The position numbers and the translations under genes were made by a program. 64,000 nt of DNA from Gnetum montanum (Eukaryota; Streptophyta; Gnetopsida; Gnetales; Gnetaceae). Below, piece by piece: positions 48,575-60,347 of this stretch (position 1 is the first letter of the stretch; every line of letters begins with the position of its first letter). The notes beneath the pieces are model-generated. The model did no database searches, was not told the origin of the DNA, and was given only the letters and a program-made list of their open reading frames with translations. The stretch lies in assembly GCA_015680685.1 (NCBI GenBank), contig MNCI01004154.1:407018-471017 (forward strand), in the 5' to 3' direction.

Positions 48575-51500
48575 TTTCTTATATGGTACATTGTTTACTT
48601 ATTGAATTTAGAACTAAAAATTATTTTCTATAATTTTTTCTCAGGTTAAGAGAATCAAAGCTGTGTTTTTGTTTGGTTTTGTTTTAGTTAATACTAAGAA
48701 CTTTCTTGTTCAAAAATGAAACTAAAATTGTTGAGTATGTTTGGACAACCAATTTAAATCATGGTTTTAAGAGGGCTACCTTAGCAAATATGGATCACTT
48801 GTGATTATTGTGTTGGTTTTGGACATTATTTTCTTTGCACTTGGAATGGAAACTTTGTTTTACATCATCAATTCTAAAATATACCTTCTCAGATTGAGAG
48901 AGGGCATGTGAAGAATTTTTGCCCCACATAGTTGGATTACAAATCTAATTAGTTCATGGGAACTTTCAATACATTTATGGTATTTGGCATCATATCAATT
49001 TTAACTCTCTTCTGTTGATTGTCATGGAACAAAGGGCTTGTCCCTTGAGGAAATCGAAGGCATGCTAGAAACATGAGTAATAAGGTCTAGTTTTAAATTA
49101 TGGAATAAAAATTATGATATGCCAAGGTTATTAAGAAGATTGAACCTAATTTGATAAAGTTTGTAGTGTAATAGTATTAGAGAGGATATTTTTAATTGAT
49201 GGGTTATGCTTAGAGAGAAGTATCTATGGGTAATCCTCTTTAGAGTTTAACTATTTAGAAGACTATTTTTTGTTATATATTTTTGTTGCAATAATTTGTG
49301 ATGTTGTCTAGTTATGTAACCAAAGTTAGTATTATTGAATGATATAAATCACATGCTATTGTTGGGTTAGAAATTATAAGTGTGTTCATGATACCTTATT
49401 TAAAAGTTATTTGTATTTAATCTTTTGGTAACATTCTATATAATATTTCTTTATAAAATGCTAATTTTTGTTGTACATTTTGACTTGCTCATTTTTATGG
49501 TCATCTTTAAAACTTTAATAATATACACTTGATTATTTTAATATAATTAAGTCATGAAGTCAAATACTTCTCAATCTATATAATATTAATGCCTCTTATT
49601 TTATTTTGAGCACTATTGGTAAATACAAAATCTTAACTTACAATGTGATTTTTCTATATGATTTTATGAGTTTCAATCATTTTTATACATTATTGCTTTT
49701 ATGATGAATTCTCTTACTTTTACAATGTTTATAAAAATTGTAAGAAAACCTCATACTTCAAGGAAAATGGCCTTTTCTTCATGAAAATAGACAAATAACA
49801 ACTTCATTGACACTAAGATAGTTAGTTGACTAGAAGAAAATGGCTTATATAGGAAGTGATATGTAGTAAGATCTATGTAGGGGTTTATCTAGAAATATAA
49901 GATTTTAAAGTTACACAAAAATTTTAACTTCAACACATATAAGATTACCTATGGTTTCATTTTTATTAGTATTTTCTCCTTGTAAAAGAAAAAATTAGTA
50001 TTTTATCAAAATATCAAAATAGTTCAAAAGATTGGTTTGAGGTTGTATACTAAGGAGGCAAACCAAAAAAATCCACATTGTAAAACCTAAATATAGGATT
50101 AGAACTTGATAATTATTATACACAAAAATATCATAACCAAACAACAATACATCTCAAAAGTGGTTTGAAAGCTTTCTTATAATTATTTCATGCTTCATTT
50201 TAATTAGAAATAGGAACATTATCTTCTAGCCTTCAAAATTGAAGGATGTGCTACCATACGATCTTTTGATGAAACCTACATTTATTGACCCAAAAGAATG
50301 AATCTACCAAAAAAGTCAGCAATATAAACATTAAAATTTACACACAATGTTTGAACCCCGTAGCTACTTGTAATGGTCCTATTTAGGATCTAGAATCTAA
50401 TCCTACTTTAACAATAGGATCTTATAACATTTCAAGGAGATGTACATATATCAAGACCTAATATTGAGTTGATAGTAAAATACTATCAATGCATTGAAAA
50501 AATGTATAAAAATTAAGCATTTAGAAGACTTCAATTAAGAATTCAACACATTAACAATTTTCAATTTACATGCCTTGTGTGAAAAGCTTCTTTGTAAGCC
50601 TTTCTACATATGATTGTAGAATCACAAGTTTTGACTAATGGATTCATAAGCTCTACTATTAAATTTTTTATTAACATTTTTACTAATGTACTTTGTTGTT
50701 CATTCCATGAGGTTTGACATGGTTTTATGGCACCTCTTACTTTCATGCTTCAACTTAAGGTTTCCATGGCAGAGAGAGGTGAAAGAAAGAAACAATCGAC
50801 CATTCAACGAAGCTTAAGAATGAAATTAATTACCTAAGGAAGTCAAAAATTCATTAAATTTCTTTTACACACTAATGTACATTAGGGTCTATAGCACAAT
50901 TCTAACTTATACACAAGTCCTGCTAAAGCTACTATGGTAGTATCTTAGTAGTGGAAAAGTGAAAGTCAAACTTTTTCTAAGATGGATAAGTGAAATCCTA
51001 ACCTCTTTTAAGTAAGATCAAACTCAATTGTTACATCTTGAGAAAAAAGCACATTAACATTACTCCAAGTGATAAACTCTCCTACTTTATTATAGGTATG
51101 AAATATAAAAGAACCTGCATAATGCAAATATGTAAAACTAATCTAAATATTTTGAAAAGTTTTATCTTTAAAATATCACCATGATCTTATCTTTATCTTT
51201 AAAATATCATCATCTTACCCTTGTCCTAGAAAAATGGAGTCAAGTACCTAAGCTTTTTTAAATATAAAATCATTAACCTCTTTAAAAATCTAAATCTTTG
51301 TTTATTTGAAGTTTCTTAGATATCTTTGATCATTTTTTGTGGCATCTTATTTGATTTTACTTTCAATGACTTCAATAAAATAATAAAAAAATTAGATTTT
51401 TCCAGCTACTATCCACTCTTAGTTGTTGGAGTTTGCTTGAATGAGGAAGCCATAAAATGATCATTGACACCTGTATGTATTTCTCATTACTAATTAGTAG

Positions 51501-52285
51501 TCAAGGTTTGCTTGGACAACTAAAATGAAAAGATGAAGCTTCGTCAACAACAAACTAGTTACTATGATATTGATATTGTTCCTTTTCTAAATTAATATAG
51601 TACCTACAATAAGAAAACAATGTGGCTCCAATTGTTGCAATAATGGTATTTGTGATCATCCTAATCCCAACAATACAACTTACATGCTTTAAACATGCTT
51701 AAAAATAAGTTTAAAAATGAAGTCCTCTGAATAAGAAAGGCTATGTCCAATGCTTTTCATGTTTAGACTTATTTGATAAAAAATATACATATTTTTTTAT
51801 TATCTTTTTCTTAAAAAGTTAAGATGTGGTAGCTTGTCTTAAGTAAATATCGAAATTCTTTATTACATGAACAAATATAAACCTATTCTATAGAACCTAG
51901 ACCACATTTTTAAACATATTTATGAGAGAAAGTAGATTATAGAAACCATGAATCTTTTAATTTATATACATGACATTTCAAAGAGTTCACAACATTAAAA
52001 AAAACATTATTGATATGATAAAAGCTTTACTTACATTATCATGTTTATTATATGTCTTGAAAGCTTTACCAATGAACACCTACATTATCATGTTTACTAT
52101 ATGTAAGTGTACCTATAGTCTAATTATTTTCCATTCCAACAGTTTACCTTAACAAAAATTAAGCAATGCAAAACTCTTCTTTTAAATGTTATTGATTTCA
52201 TGTTAAAAATATTTTTAATTTATTTATAACAAAATCTTAACCTCTTTTCAAGGGCTTATGCTTAACCCTAAGTTAGGAGTTAGGA
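48575..52285. other. AT-rich region without recognised features
   Basis: 3.7 kb, strongly AT-rich, with only short open frames and no protein similarity seen. The stretch 51710-52010 resembles 37605-37880. Together with 37038-38632 it forms the DNA into which C inserted. Possibly an old, unrecognised repeat. Confidence 0.4.
51710..52010. repeat. diverged repeat, copy 2
   Basis: Same orientation as 37605-37880; aligned by eye with several small indels. Confidence 0.6.
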
Positions 52286-55113
52286 TGTTACATCCCATCC
52301 AGAGACATTAGGTGTGGTCATACACTTATGATTTATACATTACATGAGGAGTCTCAGTGGGTTGTTAGGGATGAGTTAATGTAATATAAAGGTATTTTAT
52401 ATGTTATGAGGCTTTATCTTTATGTTATGATTATGGTGTATTTACATGCTTAGCTAACGTAATTATGTACACTAGCCCTGTGTGATGTGTTAGATAGGTG
52501 ATGTTGTTCGAAGAGGTGTTGGACTAGGGTACAAGAGCACCTATTTGGTATGTATTTATGCTTTATGTGTGATTTTTCTATTTATGAATTTGCACGATAA
52601 CACTACGTTGCATGATGTTTAGGTGTGATGTTGGCATGTGAATGTGTAGAGCATTTGATAAGGATCCCACACATTCAAATAGATTTTGATTTGGAGTCTT
52701 GGTGTGTTTGTTATGCATGATTAAAGTTTAAAACATTAGTTGTAGAGGAAAAAAAATTAAATATAGCTTATGAAAATATTTCATTTAAAAAAATAATAAA
52801 CAATTCAAAAGTAAAGTCATGTTTACCTTGGTTATGTATTTTTGTTTTTCTTTTTTTTCTTGAACAAAAAAATAATGCATAGAAGTAAAGTTTATGCATG
52901 AGGCATAAACCTTCCTTTTATAGTAAATAAAATAGAGTCTCACCACCCTTTTGCATCTCCATCCATAATAAAAATCAAAGTTTGTCTATTTTCTTCTATT
53001 TTGGGGGAAACACAAATGCATAGGAGCATGTTTTCTTTCATTTTTTCTCTCTTCTCTCCTTTTGTTCCACATTTTTCTAAATTTTGAGCTTTGTGGATAG
53101 TTTTTTCTTGCTTTGAACTTGGATTTGGGATTGATGTGGTCATATTTATGTGAGTGTAAAACTTGTTAGAAGCAAAATGGAGTCGTACTAGATTTTTGAG
53201 TGTTGTTTGCTTGTTTCAAGCATTATGCCCCAACAACTTTAATTAGTGGGTTATCTTTACCTTTTCCCTATATTTTTGTACTAGATTAGTGTATATTATT
53301 ATGTGATGTGGGAATGTGGGGTGGATAGATCAAAGATTGAGCTTGGACATGTTATTTTTCCTATTTCTTGAAATTGTCTAATTTTGGCTATGAATGGTGT
53401 ATTAATATATATATTTGATGTATGGTATGATGTGGACTTGTAGAATATGATATGTGATGTTGATGAAACTAGTATGATTAGAATATGATATGTGATGTTG
53501 ATGAAACTAGTATGATTAGAATATGATATTTAAGGGGCCTATTGGGGCATGAGTGTTTTTGGGATTTACAAACCTTCCTGGCAGTAATTAAATATTATTT
53601 TATTAAAACTTTGAATATGCATAACCTTACTTCTAGGAGTCCAATTTAGGTAAATTTAGTGGCATTGGGATCGCTTTGGGATGCACTTTCTAATCATGGA
53701 ATTGGTTTTCTCTTTGAATGTATATCATTTTGGAGGTTACTATAGTGGTCATTTTTGTGGAATTATATGCAGTTCAAGAAATATGGTTGAGGCACAAAAT
53801 GTTGTTTTGGTTGAATTGTAGTATTTTTTTCATGGAATGAATGTGATTGTTAGGTATGGATATATGTGGTCATGTTATGTTAAGTTTGGATGTGTTGTGC
53901 TTATGACATGTGTTGGCTTAAGCTAGCTAGAATGTGTACATGTCTTCGTGATGATGCTTGTGATGGTCATTGGTAGGTGATGCTAGCATAAGGGTATGGA
54001 CTAGTTGGTAATGAGGCACCCTAGAGATAGTATGGATTCACACTCACTGTTATGCATCAATGAGACTCCTATCTCAAGTCTCATCTTGAGAGTGGGAAAG
54101 CATAGGTGTGTTTTTCCCTACAACTGGTACGTGGCATAGGCGTGTTCATCCCTATCACTAGTCCTCTAAAAGGCTAGTGATTACGGGTCATAGGTTGACA
54201 GACCCTAGAACTAGTTAGATAAATAAAAGGCTAAACAAAAGACCTGTATGAAATGGTTGTTATGAGTTTTCATGGCAACATTTCACATGCTACACTAAGT
54301 GTAGATATGCTAGCCACCACATGGGTTATGTATATGATAGTATTAGTTTGTGAGTCATATCATTGATAATATGTATTATGATTGTGTGGATCATGGACTT
54401 TTTAATGGTATATCGTAGGTATGATGACATGGGCATGATACTAGAAATGCATGTGATGTGATGTAACAAACATATTATAGATGTTGTTGGACTGTGGCTT
54501 TATCTGTGATTGTATGATAGTCATCTATCCTCTTTGATAATGATTATGTTAGCATTAAGGAAAATATGATGGTTGTGTTGTTTTGAGCATCTGTAAGACT
54601 AACAATTGTTATAGGTTGTCTTGTACCCCACTCCTCTCCTTTAGTACAACAATTGTTGACCATCTAGTAGGGGAAGTGTAAAGGCCTTCCACTCAATTGT
54701 GTACTAACTTTATTTAATTACAAGTAAAGGTGTAGGAGCCTAGACGAGCATGGAGAGGGAGAGTATAGGAGGGGAAAATCTTTAGTGCTTGATTAATGTA
54801 TATTTTCATGTATAGTAGTATGGACTATGTCTCGTTTTATGAAACTCTTTGTACTTTTATATATATGATGATGATGTTTATGTGTTTTTTTATTTTAGTA
54901 GAGCAGTGGATATTTTGATTTATGTAGAGACATGTAGTTTTATAAATTGAAATATATGCTTAGTTTTTGGTGTGGTATGACATTTTTGTGCAGTTTGACC
55001 TTCCTTAATATCATGTATTTTACACATTATTGGTTTTTAGATATCATGCTTTCATTATTAGATTACTATTGATCCTAGGCATCACCTTACCCTAGCTAGG
55101 GTAGGGTGTTACA
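52286..55113 (+). repeat. 5' LTR of the chromovirus
   Basis: 2.83 kb, from TGTTACATCCC to GGGTGTTACA, followed after 3 bases by the primer site. A partner LTR is not in the window, so the start is inferred from the TGTTACA motif at both ends. Contains a 38-bp tandem duplication. Confidence 0.7.
53441..53529. repeat. 38-bp tandem duplication in chromovirus LTR
   Basis: Two identical units (53441-53478 and 53479-53516) starting TAGAATATGATATGTGATG, plus a 13-bp partial third. Confidence 0.95.
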
Positions 55114-55116
55114 TTG

Positions 55117-55128
55117 TGGTATCAGAGC
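55117..55128 (+). other. chromovirus primer-binding site (tRNA-Met type)
   Basis: TGGTATCAGAGC, the standard initiator tRNA-Met complement, three bases after the LTR. Confidence 0.9.
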
Positions 55129-58100
55129 TAGTTTACTCCGATGTTGTATGATGGTTGGGGTACTCACCCATTTGTGATTTCAAGTTACAAATATGTATAG
55201 TAGATGTGGTCATGATGTTGGTGGGGCTTGTAGACCAAAAGGGCCTAATGATGGATATGTGTAGCCTCCTCAAATATCTACTAGTGGTCCTATAAATAGG
55301 TAATTAAAGCTTATACAATAATAGTTATAGATCCTACAACAACATGTTACAACTAGTGATGCTCTCGTTTCCATGGTTAGTGAAGTGGAAAGTGGAAGTG
55401 GTAGTGGAGGCTCAGGAGAATCAAATTGGCAACCTATCCATAGGGAACTAGTAGAGTAGTTTCAAAAGTTGGAACCTCCTAAATTTGATGGCATTGAGGA
55501 TCCCACTGTAGCTATAGAATTGTTGGAGGAATTTCAAAAGGCTTTTGATTTGATGGATTATTCATTGGTTTAGCAACCTCACTTGGTACTTTATTAATTG
55601 GTTGATATTGCCCAGTGTTAGTGGACAACTGAAGAGTAGGCCAAGGGTTGGACTAGTCAAGAGGTGGCATTGGATGATTTTCTAATATCTTTTAGAACAG
55701 ATTATGTGTCTACCCAATATGCTCAAGCCAAGGAGGATAAGTTCTGTCATTTGTATCAAGGTAGTTGATCTATGGCAGAGTATGATGCTTGTTTCTTTGA
55801 GATGAGTAGTTATGTACCATAGATGTAGATGAATGCTTAGGCATGTGTGAATAGGTTTGTTCAACATTTGAGGTCATCTTTGAAGGATCACCTAGTCCCC
55901 TTAGATTAGCATCCTATGATGAACCTAGAGAGTAGTAGCATGGATTTAGAGAGAAGTTAGTGGGAAGATATAGTCTATAGACAGAGGTGACAGAGGCAAA
56001 AGAGAGGATTGACATCCTGAGAGAGGCTTGGCCCCTCTAAGAAATTTTGTGGCCATGGAGGAGAGTACCCAACATCTACTTATGATCCTACTATTGGAGC
56101 TAGTCATGGAGCTATTATTTGTTATAAATGTGGATAGCTTGGTCATATGTAGAGGGATTGCTAGAATTTTTTTTCATGTGGGTAGCCAGAGCATTCATCC
56201 CAGGAGTTCCCAAAGAAGGTAGGTAGTAGTGGACGAGGTAGAAGCCAAGGACAACAACCTCCAATTTAGGATGGACATGGAGCACCAGTCACTCAGCCTA
56301 GAGGAGGGAACTAGAGGACTTAAGGATGGGTGTATGCCTTAATAGACTAGCCTTTGGATGTGCAGCCAAACATAGTGATGGATATGGGAGGTACAATTTT
56401 GGGCTATGTTCTGTTGATTTTATTTGATCTAGGTGCTAGCCATTCTTTCATAGATCCTATGGTTGCACATCATGTACCTCTTGTATGTCATTCTCTTTCT
56501 CTTAGGTTGATAGTATCTTCTACTGGGGGTTATGAAACTCAAGTTGATTAGGTATGTATAGGTATGCCAATAGAATTGGAAGGTGTGTATTGGGTTAGTT
56601 TGGTGTATATGATATAATTTTGGGGGTGGATTTGTTGTCGTAGTTCAATGCTAGTTTGGATTGTTGGCAAAAGCTCCTATGACTACAATCAGTTGGTTGT
56701 GCTCTGATTGAGGTACAAACTCATCCAAGGACTATGCATATGGATTTGGTCTCCTCTCAGATGTACCATAGGATGCTTTAAAAATGGTATGAATGCTTTG
56801 TGGCTACAATATATAAAATAGATATGGTGGAGATAAATCAAATTCCTATGATTCACAAATTCTCTAATGTATTCTAGTTAGAATTATTGGGTTTGCCACC
56901 GAGGCAAGAGATTGAGTTCAAGATCAAACTTAAACCTAGTACAAAGCCTATTTCAAAGGCTCCACATAGGATGTCTCCCATAGAGCTAGCAAAGCTAAAG
57001 ATTCAGCTATAGGAATTGTTGGACAAAGGCCTTATTCGATCTAGTGTATCACCATGGGGTGCACTAGTGCTATTTGTTCAAAAGAAGGATGGGGGTTTGC
57101 CACTATGCATAGATTATAGTTAGCTAAACTAGTTGACTATGAAAAATAAATATACTCTACCATGCATTGATGACTTGTTTAACCAAGTTTGAGGAGCTCA
57201 TGTATTGCCAAAGATTGATCTCAAGTCTAGGTATCATCAATTGTGAGTTTAAGAATAGGATGTGTCAAAGTTAGCATTTAGAACATGGTATGGCCATTAT
57301 GAGTTTTTGGTGCTTCCCTTTGGGTTGACAAATGCACTAGTAGTTTTCATGCACCTCATGAACAATGTGATGTGGCCATTCCTAGATTAGTTTGTGATTG
57401 TGTTCATAGATGATATCTTAGTATATTCTCTCGATGAGCAATTGCATGTTGAACACTTGCGGATGATCTTACAGACTTTGAGGAGATACCAACTGTATGC
57501 TCAACCATCCAAGTGTTCATTTTGGAAATTAGAGATTTAGTTCTTGGGACATGTGATGTTAGGAGTTAGTATCTCTATGGATCTTGCAAAGATTGTAGTT
57601 TTTTATGATTGGCCTATGCCACAATCAGTAGTGTAGGTATGAAGCTTCTTGGAATTAGCATGATATTACCAGAGGTTTGTGAAACATTTTTCTCATATAG
57701 CATCTCCTTTAACTTGATTTTTGAGGTAGGAGGCTAACTTTACTTGGGGACTAGCTTGTCAAGTTGCATTTGAAGAGTTAAAGCATCGATTAGTAACTGC
57801 TCCAGTCCTAATATCTCCTACACTAGGACATTCATATGATATTAGTATTGATGCTTTACGGGATGGATTTGGTTGTGTGTTGAAGTAGGATGGATAGGTT
57901 GTGGCTTATGCATCCCGTCAATTGAGGCCACATGAAACTAGATATCTCGTGCATGATCTAGAGTTGGTGTTGTGATATTTGCATTGAAGATTTGGTGGCA
58001 TTATCTATATGGGGTGTAGGTTACTATTTGGACTGACCATAAGAGCCTCCAATATCTTATGAGTTAGCCATAGTTAAACTTGCGACAATGTAGATAGATG

Positions 58101-59373
58101 AAGTTGCTTGCTGATTTTGATTTTACTATTAAATATAGACCTGCAAAACTATTAAAGTAGCAGATGCATTGAGTAGGGTGGTAAGTTTAATAACATGAGA
58201 ATCCAATCAAATTTGCAAGAGTAAATATGAGAGCAACAACGACATGATCCATGGTGTTAAGAATTGAGGCAACATATCACATTTGCTAAACCCTTCTCTA
58301 TGGATAATCATGGAGTGTTATAGAGGGATGGTCGAGTATGTGTTCCAGAAGCTCTAAAAATTCAATTGATGGATGAGGCCCACATGATCAAATACCAAAT
58401 GCATCCATGTAGTTAAAAAATGTACTAGAGTTTACGATATATGTATTGGTGGCCTGGTACGAGGAGGAATGTAAGAGAGCATGTATCTCGATATTTAATT
58501 TACTAGCAAGTGAAGATAGAGCATCAGAGACCTTGGGGATATTTGCATTCCGACGATATTACTTAGTGGAAATGAGATGCCATCGGTATGGATTCCCTTA
58601 TTGGTCTTCTGCAAGCTCATAGTGGTTGTGATGATATATTAGTAGTTGCTTATTTGTTGACAAAGTCTACTCATTTCCTTGCCACATGATCATTATTAAT
58701 TGTAGTAGAAACTTCACATCTCTTTCTTGTAGAGATAGTGTAGTTGCATGGTGTGCCACAATGGATTATTAGTGATAGAGATGCTCAATTCATGTTACAT
58801 TTTTGGCAAACATTTCAAAAGGAGATGGGTACAAAGATGAATATGAGTTTGGCATATCATCCACAAACTAATGGTCAGAGTGAGTAGGTGAATCAGATTT
58901 TAGAAGACATGTTGAATGCCTTTTCCTTGTAGTATAGAGAAGGTTGGGATTAGATAATACCAGTAGCTAAATTTTCATATAATAATAGTTATCACAATAG
59001 TTAGCAAGTAGCACCATATGATATTTTATATGATAGGCCATGTAGAACACCTTTATGTTTGGATACCATAGAAGATTGTTAGTAGGTGAACATAGATTTG
59101 GTGAGGTAGATTATAGAGTAGATTTAGGAGATCTGAGATAGATTAAGAGCTTCACAGGATAGATAGGTGGCATATTCCAATCAATGTTAAAGGCCACTAG
59201 AGTTTGCTATCAGAGATCATGTATTTCTTTTTGTTTCTTCATTGAAAGGCCTTACTCGATTTGGTCAAAGAGGGAAATTAACTTCTAGATACATTGGTCC
59301 ATTTCAAGTGTTATAGTGGATTGGGAGAGTGACCTATTGGATAGCATTACCTTCTCATTTAACACATGATCAT
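55129..59373 (+). pseudogene. chromovirus gag-pol (decayed, 3' end cut off)
   Basis: Gag core at about 55460-55920 (FQKLEPPKFDGIEDP, then LRSSLKDHLVPL). Zinc knuckle at 56120-56161 with CX2CX4HX4C positions kept but stops inside. Protease near 56390-56550 with FDLGASHSFI (Asp codon 56426-56428). RT at about 56990-57560 with [10 protein letters not shown] (both Asp codons 57408-57413). RNase H follows at about 57760-58160, then integrase at about 58340-59360 with the DRDAQF and HPQTNGQSE core segments. The tail reads RYIGPFQVL near 59290. Dozens of stops, mostly TAG, and a few frameshifts; non-functional. The C-terminal chromodomain, if any, lies beyond the E insertion. Confidence 0.87.
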
Positions 59374-60337
59374 TGATGAGTGGCAAGGTACCCCTACACT
59401 CAACCATATGAATACTAGCATTTCACGCATGATTCAGTTGAACTCCGTAGATGGACTAGTTATGGTATCTAAACAGTTATTCTGAGGTCGCAGTTCGCTA
59501 TCTTCTCACCTGGACTAGTATTAACTTTTTCAGGTATGGTTTAGTCCAAAGTGAGGTGTATGATGTGTTCCTACACTAATGCTACTCCTAGGTACAATGG
59601 GAAATAATATTAACTAAGCTAAGAGAGAGAGGATGAAAGAGAATCTAAGCTAGCCTAAGTGTAATGAGCATCCATTCCTCAATCATCCGTACACATCTTG
59701 GAGCTCATGCATGACTACCACTAGGATTACCAAGCGCATGGCCTTAGTACGCTACTGGGTTGCCAAGTAGTCACACTTGAATGCTCGTGATTAAGTCATA
59801 CTCATTTCACATTACTAGGAGATAAGGGTGAGAGATATTAACTAAGAAAGCAGTAAATAAAAATTAAATAAATAATTAAACTAAGTGAATGCTGCAATNG
59901 CACTACTAGGATTACCAAATGCTAATCGTTACTAGGTTACTAAGTGCTACACACATGCTCGAAGCGGTTGTACTGAGTGTACTTAACTAGAAGAGTCAAG
60001 GGTTGAGAGAGAGATTAATTAACTAAGAAAGAATTTAAACATTCAAAAATAATTAATTACTATTTAGCTTAGTTAGTATGTTGCAATGTTTATCATAAAG
60101 TTCATCTTTATTGTTGTACAAAAATGTGTGCTCAAGTACAATTTTCTTGAATAAAGATCCGTTCACTTTAAGACTCCTACTGCGGGCACATGGAAATTAT
60201 TCTAACTCTAGAATGGTAAAACTGCAAGAGTTTAGCTAAGGGTCTAAGTCTAAGTGCCTAGAACAAGGAAAGGTGTCTCTTATTTATAGAAATTGAGGCA
60301 AGCCGCAATATCGTGTACATGATATCGTGGCTCATCA
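59374..60337 (-). repeat. 3' LTR of element E (mosaic, contains an N)
   Basis: 964 bp with TGATGAGTGG and GGCTCATCA edges, longer than the related LTRs (817-872 bp). The portion left of the N (59899) resembles the solo/H type; the portion right of it resembles the C type. A segment running from a CTAGGATTACCAA phrase to a TTGCARYAT phrase occurs on both sides of the N (about 59730-59898 and 59906-60094). Confidence 0.8.
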
Positions 60338-60347
60338 TACCCCCATA
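60338..60347 (-). other. polypurine tract of element E
   Basis: Minus strand reads TTATGGGGGTA before TGATGAG, as in C and H. Confidence 0.8.

Larger units (their letters stand above)
52286..59373 (+). mobile_element. Tekay/Del-like chromovirus, interrupted by element E
   Basis: 5' LTR, primer site, gag and pol on the + strand, ending inside the integrase tail at 59373 where the E LTR starts. The 3' end (possible chromodomain, polypurine tract, 3' LTR) is not in the window. The family is inferred from the long LTR, the tRNA-Met-type primer site, the CX2CX4HX4C knuckle, FIDDILVYS in RT and RGKLTSRYIGPFQVL near the integrase end. Confidence 0.85.

Noticed and set aside
48575-52285. Possible organelle DNA insertion because of high AT content
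   Set aside because: No recognisable plastid or mitochondrial gene segment was seen.
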